DNA of 7,470 nt, from contig CALMWO010000031.1 in assembly GCA_937873805.1 (NCBI GenBank), positions 1 through 7,470 of the forward strand, in the 5' to 3' direction. Below the pieces are notes generated by a model. It saw only the letters and a list, made by a program, of their open reading frames with translations. It had not been told where the DNA came from and searched no databases. The DNA is from an uncultured Hyphomonadaceae bacterium (lineage in GTDB: Bacteria > Pseudomonadota > Alphaproteobacteria > Caulobacterales > Hyphomonadaceae). Below are positions 1 to 6,361 of this stretch, piece by piece. The position numbers and the translations under genes are program-made. Positions within the stretch are counted from its first letter, which is position 1; each line of letters begins with the position of its first letter.

Positions 1-1014
1 AGCGCGCGCCGTTCCATCGCCACCCTTGCCGTCGATCTCGCCGCTGTAGAGATCAAGGCTGGTCAGCCCGCGCTGAATATCCTGTATCGCCTGTGTGCGC
101 TCGACGCTCAGCGACACCAGCCTGTCGCGCGCCCCCGCCGCCATCGCGCCGGGCGCCGAACCTCCCGCCGGAAACTGCTTCAGGTAAGCCTCGTACGCGC
201 CTTCATTGTCCGCTGTCACGGCATGAACCCAGGCCTGCGCATCCATCACGCGCAGCAGCGAGCGCGCGATCTCCGCATTGCTCGCGCGCGGAAACTCCGA
301 AATGTAATCGCGCAGCGCATCGGTGTCGTCGCGGTTGACCCGCGTCCAGTTCGCAGCCGATTCCTCGGTGTCCTCAAACACACCGCCCGTCATCGCGACT
401 GCTGCATCGCTGACCGGCGCCGCATCGCCCGATGTCAGACCGTCAACGTCAGCTACGGCCACGCCTTCCGTACGCCAGCCGAACGGATCGCCCAGCCAGA
501 CACCCGCGCCCCCCAGAATAAGCACGCCCGCAGCAATCAACGGCGTCCACGCCACCGACCGCCTCGGCTCAAGATAGGCGGGCGGCGACGACGCCCGGCG
601 CGTCACCTGCGGCCGCGCGCTTCCCGGCATGCCAGCATAAAGGCGAACCGCCGCCATGATCTTGCGCCAGCTGGGATCGTCGCGCTCGCCCGACCAGCGC
701 CCGATATCCAGCACTTCAACCTGATCGAACGGACGCGGTGGCGACGCGCCATCAATGCGAACCTGGATCAGCTTGTTCTTGTAGAGACCAGTTGCGGCCT
801 CGGAACGAACGTACTCCGATCCGCGCGAGTAGCCGGACCAGACAACGAGAATCGCCCCGGCCGAACCGAGCTTCAGATCGACAGCCGCGCTGTTGCTCGA
901 CGAGGGCTCGGATGGATCCATCCAAACGTCCCAGCCTTCGAATCTGAGCATTTCGCTCAGAGTCCGAACGCTTTCGCGGTCCTCGCGCGCGTACGCGATA
1001 TAGACATCCGTCAT
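1..1014 (-). CDS. TIR-domain membrane protein with C-terminal repeats (partial, C-terminus beyond left edge)
   Basis: Seen: 338 codons read without a stop from the ATG at 1014 to the window edge. GGAGGGG at 1026-1020 lies about 7 bases before the start. Residues 1-125 form a TIR_2-type domain: VYIAYAREDRE, then the GWDVWMDP loop, the strand AGAILVVWS (53-60) and YVRSEA. E72 in YVRSEA sits where TIR NADases have their catalytic glutamate. A basic and proline-rich linker (132-153) precedes one hydrophobic segment (about 156-175), so the TIR domain should be cytoplasmic and the rest outside the membrane. Residues 223-258 and 262-297 are two copies of a short repeat (W-x2-V ... D/AY ... FP). Residues from about 309 (IQDIQRGL...LYSGEIDGKGGDGTARA) resemble the start of a peptidoglycan-binding type 1 fold. 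Family knowledge: bacterial TIR domains can cleave NAD or act as adaptors. Inference: a membrane-anchored signalling or stress protein. A defence role is possible but nothing in the neighbourhood demands it. The histidine kinase gene lies 155 bp upstream on the same strand. Confidence 0.9.
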   Translation of the reverse strand, partial: MTDVYIAYAREDRESVRTLSEMLRFEGWDVWMDPSEPSSSNSAAVDLKLGSAGAILVVWSGYSRGSEYVRSEAATGLYKNKLIQVRIDGASPPRPFDQVEVLDIGRWSGERDDPSWRKIMAAVRLYAGMPGSARPQVTRRASSPPAYLEPRRSVAWTPLIAAGVLILGGAGVWLGDPFGWRTEGVAVADVDGLTSGDAAPVSDAAVAMTGGVFEDTEESAANWTRVNRDDTDALRDYISEFPRASNAEIARSLLRVMDAQAWVHAVTADNEGAYEAYLKQFPAGGSAPGAMAAGARDRLVSLSVERTQAIQDIQRGLTSLDLYSGEIDGKGGDGTARA

Positions 1015-1061
1015 GGCCGCCCCTCCGGGCCGCCCCCGCAACACCCCGTGATAACAGTTCG

Positions 1062-1089
1062 CGTAGAGCTTGTGGAGATGGTGCGGCAA
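1062..1089 (-). promoter_or_regulatory. Possible promoter of the TIR-domain gene
   Basis: Read on the minus strand, TTGCCGC (1089-1083) and GCTCTACG (1069-1062) are separated by 13 bases. This resembles the alphaproteobacterial housekeeping pattern known from Caulobacter (TTGACGS, 10-14 bases, GCTANAWC), with mismatches in both boxes. It would give a leader of roughly 40 bases holding the strong GGAGG site. The match is imperfect, and co-transcription from the kinase gene upstream is the alternative. Confidence 0.3.
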
Positions 1090-1169
1090 CGTGCAATCAC
1101 ACATCCCCGGTTAGGTGCGCGCCTTGCGCATACGGTCGCGCCCCGCGCGACTGCCGCCAAACCGACGCC

Positions 1170-2486
1170 CTAGCTTCCCGCTTTTTCAGCCGGGAAGAAG
1201 ACCGCGATCGTGGAACCGCCGCCCTGACGGCTTTCGATATCGAGCCGTCCTCCGTGAAGTTCCGCGAATGCCCGAACCACCGAAAGGCCCAGCCCCGCGC
1301 CTTTCTGGCGTTTCCCCGCATCGCCCTGTTCAAAGGCGCGCGACAGCCGGGTCAGCTCTTCGGGACTGATTCCAACGCCCGTATCCGACACGGCGAGCAG
1401 CGCGCCGCCCGGTGCGTCCAGCGCCGCAACTTCCACCCGCCCACCGGCCGGCGTGAATTTCAGCGCATTAGAGATAAGGTTCAGCGCGATCTGTCGGACG
1501 GCCTTGGAATCGGCAAACGCCTCGACATCATCCGGCCCGGTCAGCTCCAGATCGATCCCTTTGCGGGTCGCTTCATCCCGCATGAAGTGGACAGCCTCGG
1601 CGGCAAGATCCGTCAGGCTCTGGATATCCGCGTAGATTTCATAACGTCCGGCCTCAAGCCGGGCGAGGTCGAGCACGTCGTCGACAATAAGCGTGAGGTT
1701 CTGACCGCCCTCGTGAATCAACGTGGCGTATTCCTGATAGCGGTCCGACAGCGGGCCAAACACGGCGTTACGCATCATGTCTGCAAAGCCCACGATGGCA
1801 TTCAGCGGCGTGCGCAGCTCGTGGCTGGTCTGCGCGAAGAATGTCGTGCGCGCCTCAAGTTGCTCCTTCACCGTCTGTGCTTCGGCTTGGGCTGCTTCCG
1901 CCGCAGCGGTCGCTTCATGCAGCCGGGTTTCCATCTGCTTGAGCTTCGACATCGTCACGGGGTCAGGACCTGTCGGCCCGACAGTTCGTATCTTTGCGAA
2001 GACGGCCGGCTGGCGCTTTGGCTGGATCGACGCAGTCGTCACGGCAATCACGCCGACCATCACAACGCCGGCGATCCCATAACCCATGGCGATTACGGCC
2101 GCGTCATACTCGTGAAGCCAGGATACACCCGAATTTGCAACGATCGCGAACAGCAGCCCGACCAAAGCGAAACCCGCGATCTCTTTCGTCAGCCTTGCGC
2201 TGCCGGACCTCCAGGCCACCGCTACGGCAACCGCGTACAGGACAACCATCGCGGTCGCGCCGCCCGTGCTCGTCGCACCAAGTGTCGCGAAGGCGATCCA
2301 GAGACCCGATTCAATTTCGGCAATTCTTGCGTCGGTTGTGGAACCACGCATGAATGTTCCAACGAGGGGTGGCAGAATAGCGCAGGTAAAGATGACCGTG
2401 CTGGCCCAGATTGGCACGCCAAGAAAGACGCCCCAGGCTCCCGCCAGCGTCGCAAGTCCCAACCATATGGCGCGCGGACCCGTCAT
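1170..2486 (-). CDS. Membrane sensor histidine kinase (HisKA/HATPase_c, PleC/DivJ-like core)
   Basis: Two-component sensor of 438 residues that should autophosphorylate on His and pass phosphate to a response regulator; no regulator gene lies in the window. Seen: several hydrophobic segments in residues 7-150 (about 7-23, 27-45, 62-92, 104-118, 129-151) make a multi-pass membrane input domain with no PAS or large periplasmic domain. An alanine/glutamate-rich helix (about 180-212) is a likely coiled-coil linker. The H box is SHELRTPLNA with H222, followed by the dimerisation helix pair ending LDLARLEAG. The ATPase part has the N box NLISNALKF (N336, N340), G1 DTGVG (368-372), the F box around F385 and G2 GAGLGL (396-401), so all catalytic motifs are intact. 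There is no C-terminal receiver domain. The start ATG at 2486 lacks a clear Shine-Dalgarno sequence. The gene is divergent from the secreted protein gene at 2659. The H-box context is typical of alphaproteobacterial PleC/DivJ-class kinases, but orthology to either cannot be claimed. Confidence 0.96.
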   Translation of the reverse strand: MTGPRAIWLGLATLAGAWGVFLGVPIWASTVIFTCAILPPLVGTFMRGSTTDARIAEIESGLWIAFATLGATSTGGATAMVVLYAVAVAVAWRSGSARLTKEIAGFALVGLLFAIVANSGVSWLHEYDAAVIAMGYGIAGVVMVGVIAVTTASIQPKRQPAVFAKIRTVGPTGPDPVTMSKLKQMETRLHEATAAAEAAQAEAQTVKEQLEARTTFFAQTSHELRTPLNAIVGFADMMRNAVFGPLSDRYQEYATLIHEGGQNLTLIVDDVLDLARLEAGRYEIYADIQSLTDLAAEAVHFMRDEATRKGIDLELTGPDDVEAFADSKAVRQIALNLISNALKFTPAGGRVEVAALDAPGGALLAVSDTGVGISPEELTRLSRAFEQGDAGKRQKGAGLGLSVVRAFAELHGGRLDIESRQGGGSTIAVFFPAEKAGS

Positions 2487-2647
2487 TTCAGACGATCGTT
2501 CCGCAGTCGCTTACTTGAAGGCCGCAGTTGCATCGCGCATCCTAACCGCGTGTAAATGACTCACCCCGCAGTCTGCATTTGCAAGCACATTGCGGGCCGC
2601 GTCTGATAAGGTTCAGACAGTCCCCCTTACGACCACCCTGATCCAGT

Positions 2648-2653
2648 CGGAGG
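2648..2653 (+). promoter_or_regulatory. Ribosome binding site setting the start at 2659
   Basis: CGGAGG lies 5 bases before the ATG at 2659. The same reading frame is open further upstream (an ATG at 2590), but only the 2659 start has this strong site and puts a signal peptide at the extreme N-terminus. Confidence 0.85.
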
Positions 2654-2658
2654 TTCCC

Positions 2659-3696
2659 ATGCGTTCCGAACTCAAGTTCTGCGCCGTCGCTCTTGCCCTG
2701 GCAGCCATTGTAACCCCGGTTGCCATGAGTCAGGCGCCAGCAAGTCCGACCCCCGACAAGCGAATGCTGCCTACGTCGGCTGCCGCTTATGGTGAATACC
2801 AGGGTGAAGTCTCGACCATCATGTCCAAGGAACTCGGCAGCGCCGCCGAGCTGGACAAGGCCCTTAACACTTTTGGCGCCCCGAACCCGAACCAGCTCTC
2901 GTCCGGCTGGATTTCCTACTCGGCCATTCTCGCGGCCCAGAACAAGGAATTCATCGACGCGGTCCGCGACATCGACGGCTATTACGGCCGCGAACGCGTG
3001 ATGACCGGCATGCGCAACGATATCGGCTACGCCCGCACGCTGAAAGGCGGCGAGGCTGCCCTCCAGTCCGCTCTCGCGGTCAACTCGAAAGACTCCGGCC
3101 GCATCTCCAGCGCCGGCGCCTTCGTCAAGGAACAGTCCTACAAGCTGCAAAACGTCACCTGGGGCAAATCCAAGGTCAAAGACGCCAATGGCAGCGTGAA
3201 AACCCTGTCGGTCGCGGCCAAAGCCTCGCGTCCGGTTACCGCCGCCGCAGAGAAAGTGTTTTCGGGTCCCGACCTGAATGCCATGCTTGCCAGCGTCGCC
3301 GCCTCGCCCTCCAACGCCGGTTCCGTCTGGGACAAGGTGTCGGTGTTCGCAGCCAGCGCTCCGGGCAACGCCTTCTCGGCCCTGTCGCCCGTCTCCGCAG
3401 CGTCCGCCTCGCTCAAGGTCGACCCGAAATACAACGGCACGGCCGGCCGCATGGTCACGCTCGCCGCCTTCCACGCGATCGAAGCCGACAAGACCAACAC
3501 GGATGACGTGAAAGCTGCGATGAAGGACTCCATGTCGGTCGCCTGCCTCGAGGAAGCCCAGATGCAGCTCTTCAGCTGCGTGTCGGCCGCCCACGTCCGC
3601 TCCGACCTCACCTTCTGCCTCGCGCGCCACGGCCTGAAACTGCCGGGCGAAGATGTCCGTTCGATGGGCGGCTGCTTCTCGGAAATCGCGAAGTAA
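2659..3696 (+). CDS. Exported protein of unknown function with a four-cysteine C-terminus
   Basis: Seen: 345 residues. Residues 1-26 are a classic signal peptide: basic start (MRSELK), hydrophobic core FCAVALALAAIVTPVA, and a likely signal peptidase I cut after MSQA. C8 lies inside the hydrophobic stretch and is not in a convincing lipobox. The mature protein is alanine- and serine-rich, with no predicted membrane segment, and looks mostly helical (for example 48-70, 94-110, 264-275). The last 50 residues hold the only cysteines of the mature chain, C296, C307, C320 and C339, a pattern suited to two disulfides in the periplasm. I do not recognise the family. The gene is monocistronic: a divergent gap separates it from the kinase and a strong terminator follows 25 bases after the stop. 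Third-position G/C use matches the neighbours, so recent transfer is not indicated. Inference: a periplasmic or secreted structural or binding protein; no enzymatic motif was seen. Confidence 0.85.
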   Translation: MRSELKFCAVALALAAIVTPVAMSQAPASPTPDKRMLPTSAAAYGEYQGEVSTIMSKELGSAAELDKALNTFGAPNPNQLSSGWISYSAILAAQNKEFIDAVRDIDGYYGRERVMTGMRNDIGYARTLKGGEAALQSALAVNSKDSGRISSAGAFVKEQSYKLQNVTWGKSKVKDANGSVKTLSVAAKASRPVTAAAEKVFSGPDLNAMLASVAASPSNAGSVWDKVSVFAASAPGNAFSALSPVSAASASLKVDPKYNGTAGRMVTLAAFHAIEADKTNTDDVKAAMKDSMSVACLEEAQMQLFSCVSAAHVRSDLTFCLARHGLKLPGEDVRSMGGCFSEIAK

Positions 3697-3721
3697 CAAT
3701 CGCAACGCTCCGAATTCGACG

Positions 3722-3755
3722 CGCCCCGGCCAAAAGCCGGGGCGTTTTCGTTTTT
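3722..3755 (+). terminator. Rho-independent terminator after the exported protein gene
   Basis: A perfect 9-bp GC-rich stem (CGCCCCGGC at 3722-3730 with GCCGGGGCG at 3736-3744) and a 5-base CAAAA loop, followed by TTTT, CG and TTTTT (3745-3755). It separates the exported protein gene from the LysR-UrcA region. Confidence 0.95.
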
Positions 3756-3791
3756 AGAAAACTCACAGACCTTTCGAAAAAACTCACCCGC

Positions 3792-3814
3792 CTGCTGACA
3801 TGACCTGGCAGCAG
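3792..3814 (+). promoter_or_regulatory. Inverted repeat upstream of the first lysR, possible operator
   Basis: CTGCTG (3792-3797) and CAGCAG (3809-3814) form a perfect 6-bp dyad with an 11-base centre, ending 20 bases before the lysR start at 3835. A TATGTT sequence at 3823-3828 could be a -10 box, in which case transcription would begin at or just before the ATG. LysR regulators often repress their own gene, so this is a candidate autoregulatory site; it differs from the dyads in the LysR-UrcA gaps. Confidence 0.4.
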
Positions 3815-3834
3815 CGGTTCCCTATGTTGTTCCC

Positions 3835-4719
3835 ATGGTGAAGCCGCTTCCGCCTCTGAACGCTGTCCGCGCCTTCGAGGCGGCCTCGCGCCACCTCAAC
3901 CTGTCGCGCGCTGCAGATGAACTTGGCGTCACGCAGGGCGCCATCTCCAAACAAGTCATCGCCCTAGAGGATTTCATCGGGGTCCAGCTCTTCCATCGCG
4001 AGCCCGGCGGCCTGCGCCTCACCAACGAGGGCGGCTCGCTGAAGGAAGCCATCGAGCCCGCGTTCACGACCCTGTCGGAAGCTTTCGCGCGTTATTCCCG
4101 CCGCGCACCACGCTCGAACATCATCCGCATTTCCACCACCGCGTCCTTCGCCTCGCAGTTTCTCGTGCCGCGGCTCAACATGTTCCGCGACCGCTTCCCC
4201 GGCGTGGATCTCGAATTCCTCACGACCATCCGCCTCGTCGATCTCAACCGCGAGGAATACGACATCGCCGTGCGCTATGGTGGCGGCCAGTATGACGGCG
4301 TCATCTCCACACCCATGTCCGAAGCAGCCCTCCTCGCCGTCTGCACGCCCGATGTTCTCGCGAAGGGCGGCAACACGCTCGCCTCCCTCATCGCATCGGC
4401 GCGGCGCATCCAGTGCTCGGCCTACAATGAGTGGCGCGACTGGGCCGAGGTCGAGAAGTTCGATCTCGCATCAGCCCCGCCAAGCATGGTGATCGAGGAG
4501 TTCCAGGTGGCGCTGATGGCGGTGCTCGCACATCAGGGCCTCGGCCTGCTTCCTGAAATCCTCGTACGCGACCGCATCCGCAAGGGCGAGTTGGTGACGT
4601 TCTCGCAAGGCCGCGTGAAGACGGACTACAATTTCCACATCGTCCACGCACCCAACGCGCATCGCCGCCCGCTGGTGCCCGAAGTCATCGCCTGGCTGAA
4701 ATCCGAAGCCGCAGGCTGA
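3835..4719 (+). CDS. LysR-family (GcvA-type) transcriptional regulator, copy 1
   Basis: 294 residues, the usual LysR length. Seen: an N-terminal winged helix-turn-helix at about 6-65, beginning LPPLNAVRAFEAASRHLNLS and continuing RAADELGVTQGAISKQV with LEDFIGVQLF, the signature of the GcvA/AmpR subgroup. A LysR substrate-binding domain follows at about 95-290 (IRISTTASFASQFLVPRL, DIAVRYGGGQY, YNEWRDW, HQGLGLLPEILV, GELV). The effector cannot be told from sequence. The start at 3835 has no Shine-Dalgarno sequence and sits close to a possible -10 box, so the mRNA may be leaderless. It lies 194 bases before a UrcA-family gene on the same strand, with a LysR-type dyad between them. Hand alignment without internal gaps to the second LysR (5390-6280) gives about 160 of 294 identical residues (about 54%), highest in the DNA-binding domain. 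Inference: a local activator or repressor of the adjacent UrcA gene. Confidence 0.95.
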   Translation: MVKPLPPLNAVRAFEAASRHLNLSRAADELGVTQGAISKQVIALEDFIGVQLFHREPGGLRLTNEGGSLKEAIEPAFTTLSEAFARYSRRAPRSNIIRISTTASFASQFLVPRLNMFRDRFPGVDLEFLTTIRLVDLNREEYDIAVRYGGGQYDGVISTPMSEAALLAVCTPDVLAKGGNTLASLIASARRIQCSAYNEWRDWAEVEKFDLASAPPSMVIEEFQVALMAVLAHQGLGLLPEILVRDRIRKGELVTFSQGRVKTDYNFHIVHAPNAHRRPLVPEVIAWLKSEAAG

Positions 4720-4796
4720 TGTCCAAGCTGTAATCTGCAAGCCGCGTTGTGCCCGTGCATGCGTGCGCCGGTTCAAGGATTCGCGCCGGCTTCGAT

Positions 4797-4817
4797 CCCA
4801 TGACTTTTCCTCATGGG
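4797..4817 (+). promoter_or_regulatory. LysR-type operator upstream of UrcA gene 1
   Basis: CCCATGA (4797-4803), a 7-base centre CTTTTCC, then TCATGGG (4811-4817) is a perfect 7-bp inverted repeat. Its core CATGA-N7-TCATG contains T4801-N11-A4813, the form of a LysR recognition box. The same core recurs at 6363-6379 in the second module. It lies 107 bases (centre to ATG) before the UrcA start, a position fitting a LysR recognition site near -65 if transcription starts close to the leader hairpin at 4873. Confidence 0.7.
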
Positions 4818-4850
4818 CCTCGGGCGGCCTTCTCGATTTCAATCTGCGGC

Positions 4851-4860
4851 GAGGCGCCTC
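4851..4860 (+). promoter_or_regulatory. Perfect palindrome GAGGCGCCTC in the UrcA 1 promoter region
   Basis: A 10-bp perfect palindrome just before TCTACA (4862-4867), which could be the -10 box. A second factor site, or a LysR activation subsite, could lie here; GC-rich DNA gives such palindromes by chance fairly easily. The second module has a different dyad between operator and leader (6391-6408). Confidence 0.25.
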
Positions 4861-4872
4861 ATCTACACAGCA

Positions 4873-4913
4873 GGCCCGCAATCAAGACGGGCCGGACACA
4901 AGAGGACCTCCCC
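4873..4913 (+). promoter_or_regulatory. Conserved 5' leader of UrcA gene 1: hairpin plus ribosome binding site
   Basis: GGCCCG (4873-4878) pairs with CGGGCC (4888-4893) around a 9-base loop CAATCAAGA. Then come ACACAAG, the Shine-Dalgarno AGAGGA (4901-4906) and GACCTCCCC directly before the ATG. The second UrcA gene has the same order: GCCCG hairpin with a CAAAGA loop, AACACAAGA, GACCTCCCC-ATG. Conservation outside coding sequence suggests function, such as a 5'-end stabilising hairpin or translational control. No U-run follows, so it is not an intrinsic terminator. Confidence 0.6.
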
Positions 4914-5240
4914 ATGTTTACGCCCAATCTCAAACTGTACGCCATGCCCCTCGCCATCCTGATGCTGTCGGCTGGCATCGCTGCGCCGAAATCGGTCGCA
5001 GAATCGACAAGCCCCAGGACCGTCACGGCGCGTTTCATCTACAAGGCCAACGCTCCCGTGGCGCAGATCTACGCGGACTTCCGCGCAACGGCGGAACGCG
5101 CCTGCCGCACGCCGGGCCCGCGCCCAGTCAGCCTCCGCCGGCTGGACGCGAAATGCTCCGCCGACCTCCTCAGGAGAGTTCTGCAGCGCGTGAACCGCAC
5201 GGATCTCGCGACCATCCACGCCGACGCAGCGCGCGGCTAG
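4914..5240 (+). CDS. UrcA-family small exported protein, copy 1
   Basis: 108 residues. Seen: signal peptide at 1-29 (NLK, hydrophobic MPLAILMLSAGIAA, likely cut after KSVA), then a compact mature domain of about 79 residues. RTVTARFIYK gives an early beta strand, IYADFRATAERAC a helix ending in C64, then TPGPRP, and C81 starts a second helix (SADLLRRVLQRVN). C64 and C81, 17 apart, probably form a disulfide in the periplasm. This matches the UrcA family as I know it: short alphaproteobacterial periplasmic proteins with an A-x-R/A-C helix and a second Cys, named after a uranium-responsive Caulobacter gene; the biochemical function is unknown. The start at 4914 is chosen because AGAGGA lies 7 bases upstream and the signal peptide begins there; the frame is open further upstream but lacks such signals. 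Likely controlled by the LysR encoded just upstream. Confidence 0.85.
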   Translation: MFTPNLKLYAMPLAILMLSAGIAAPKSVAESTSPRTVTARFIYKANAPVAQIYADFRATAERACRTPGPRPVSLRRLDAKCSADLLRRVLQRVNRTDLATIHADAARG

Positions 5241-5281
5241 GGCAGGAATAGCCGACCCTTGGGACGACAATGGCTCGGTTA

Positions 5282-5337
5282 GGGGCCGGACGCACACTCC
5301 ACCCCGGTTTCGGGAAGAGAGAGTGGCTTCCGGCCCC
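5282..5337 (+). other. Three-tier hairpin between UrcA gene 1 and the second lysR
   Basis: Nested inverted repeats: GGGGCCGGA (5282-5290) with TCCGGCCCC (5329-5337), 9 bp; inside it CACTC (5295-5299) with GAGTG (5321-5325); inside that CCCG (5303-5306) with CGGG (5311-5314) and a GTTT loop. All pairs are Watson-Crick. It begins 42 bases after the UrcA stop and ends 52 bases before the lysR start. No T-run follows on either strand, so an ordinary intrinsic terminator is not supported. It could be a transcript 3'-end stabiliser, a Rho-independent-like pause, or a structured leader of the second lysR. Confidence 0.6.
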
Positions 5338-5356
5338 ACGCCGTTTCGGATCATGC

Positions 5357-5385
5357 AAGACGCTGCGAGTCGTGCTAGTCACGAC
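5357..5385 (+). promoter_or_regulatory. Promoter and overlapping palindrome of the second lysR
   Basis: AAGACGC (5357-5363), 10 bases, then GCTAGT (5374-5379) approximates the Caulobacter-type promoter pattern. Overlapping its -10 part is GTCGTG-CTAGT-CACGAC (5369-5385), a perfect 6-bp dyad with a 5-base centre, ending 4 bases before the ATG at 5390. A protein bound here would block the promoter, which fits negative autoregulation by LysR; that is inference. With the -10 so close, transcription would begin about at the start codon. Confidence 0.45.
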
Positions 5386-5389
5386 CGCG

Positions 5390-6280
5390 ATGTCGAGACC
5401 CCTTCCTCCCCTGAATGCGGTGCGCGCGTTCGTGGCCGCCTCGCGCCATCTCAGCTTCTCCCGCGCTGCGGAGGAGCTCGGCGTCACGCAGGGCGCCATT
5501 TCCAAGCATGTGATTTCACTTGAGGATTTCATCGGCGCGCAGGTCTTCCAGCGCTCGCCCACCGGCCTGTCGCTGACGCAGGAGGGCTACACCCTGATGG
5601 AGGCGCTGCGTCCTGCCTTCGCAATGATGGCGGACGCATTTTCCCACTACCACCGCAAACCGCCTCGCTCGAGCATCTGCCGCATCGCCACGCTGGCGTC
5701 CTTCGCCGCGCAGTTTCTGGTGCCCCGCCTGCCCGATTTCCGCGAAAAATGCCCCGATATCGAGATTGAGTTCATCACCTCCGTCCGCCTTGTCGATCTC
5801 ACACGCGAGGAAGCTGACATCGGCATCCGCTACGGACTCGGCCAGTATGAAGGCCTCGTGTCGAACCAGCTCGTCAAAGGCATGCTGATGCCCGTCTGCG
5901 CGCCCAGCGTTCTGGAAGCGTCCGGCGGCGATCTCGATCGCCTCCTCGCAAATGCGCGCCGCATCCAGACCGCCGGCTACAATGAATGGCGCGACTGGTC
6001 CCGCGTCGCGGATGTCGACATCACCGCCACCCAGCCCGCCTACGTGATCGAAGATTTTCTTGTCTGCATCAAAGCACTGGTCACCGGCCAGGGCATCGCC
6101 CTCCTGCCGCGCCTGCTCGTGCAGGACCAGCTCGACTCTGGCGAACTCGTGCAATTCAACGACAAGCCTCTCGAGATCGACCACACCTTCCACATCGCGC
6201 ACACGACCGCCTCGGCGCGTCGTCCGCATGTACAGGCTGTCATCGACTGGCTGCGCACGTCGCTCGCGCACCTCAACTGA
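5390..6280 (+). CDS. LysR-family (GcvA-type) transcriptional regulator, copy 2
   Basis: 296 residues. Start at 5390 gives MSRPLPPLNAVRAF, aligned residue for residue with copy 1; the frame is open 40 codons further upstream, but that extension has no counterpart in the paralogue and would run through the hairpin and promoter. Winged helix-turn-helix at about 6-65 (RAAEELGVTQGAISKHV, LEDFIGAQVF), effector domain at about 95-290 (FAAQFLVPRL, RLVDLTREEADIGIRYGLGQYEG, YNEWRDW, GQGIALLPRLLV, GELVQF). Compared with copy 1 the recognition-helix region is nearly unchanged (GVTQGAISK identical), while the effector-pocket region around 158-185 differs much more, so the two may bind similar DNA but sense different signals. 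No Shine-Dalgarno sequence precedes the start. The next gene, 202 bases downstream, is the second UrcA-family gene, with a matching LysR dyad in the gap. Confidence 0.95.
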   Translation: MSRPLPPLNAVRAFVAASRHLSFSRAAEELGVTQGAISKHVISLEDFIGAQVFQRSPTGLSLTQEGYTLMEALRPAFAMMADAFSHYHRKPPRSSICRIATLASFAAQFLVPRLPDFREKCPDIEIEFITSVRLVDLTREEADIGIRYGLGQYEGLVSNQLVKGMLMPVCAPSVLEASGGDLDRLLANARRIQTAGYNEWRDWSRVADVDITATQPAYVIEDFLVCIKALVTGQGIALLPRLLVQDQLDSGELVQFNDKPLEIDHTFHIAHTTASARRPHVQAVIDWLRTSLAHLN

Positions 6281-6361
6281 TGGTGGAATCCGGGCAGGTC
6301 AGCGGCTGATTTCCGGCGCACGCACCCCCGGTAGTCACCTCTGCTTCTGCAAGCTCCCCGA

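Noticed and set aside
223..1173. Plus-strand open frame opposite the TIR gene
   Set aside because: Its product is extremely rich in Arg, Ala and Pro, whereas the minus frame gives a coherent TIR domain, membrane segment and repeats with an RBS.
1254..2555. Long plus-strand open frame (433 codons) opposite the histidine kinase
   Set aside because: The kinase has every catalytic motif on the minus strand; the plus-strand product is Arg-rich and unlike any family I know.
2487..2658. Promoters in the divergent gap between the kinase and the exported protein gene
   Set aside because: TTGCAA (2579-2584) and TGATAA (2605-2610) are 20 bases apart, too far for a confident promoter; nothing better was seen on either strand.
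2542..3705. Long minus-strand open frame (387 codons) opposite the exported protein gene
   Set aside because: It is rich in Gly, Arg, Val and Asp with no domain, and mirrors a plus-strand gene that has an RBS, signal peptide and terminator. Such antisense frames are a by-product of high third-position G/C.
4765..4789. Direct repeat GCGCCGG (4765-4771 and 4783-4789)
   Set aside because: Seven G/C-only bases recur easily in this composition, and there is no equivalent in the second module.
4749..4913. Upstream in-frame extension of UrcA protein 1
   Set aside because: It would bury the signal peptide and read through the operator and leader hairpin; AGAGGA supports the 4914 start.
5516..6271. 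Minus-strand open frame opposite the second lysR
   Set aside because: An antisense shadow of a regulator that aligns over its full length to its paralogue.
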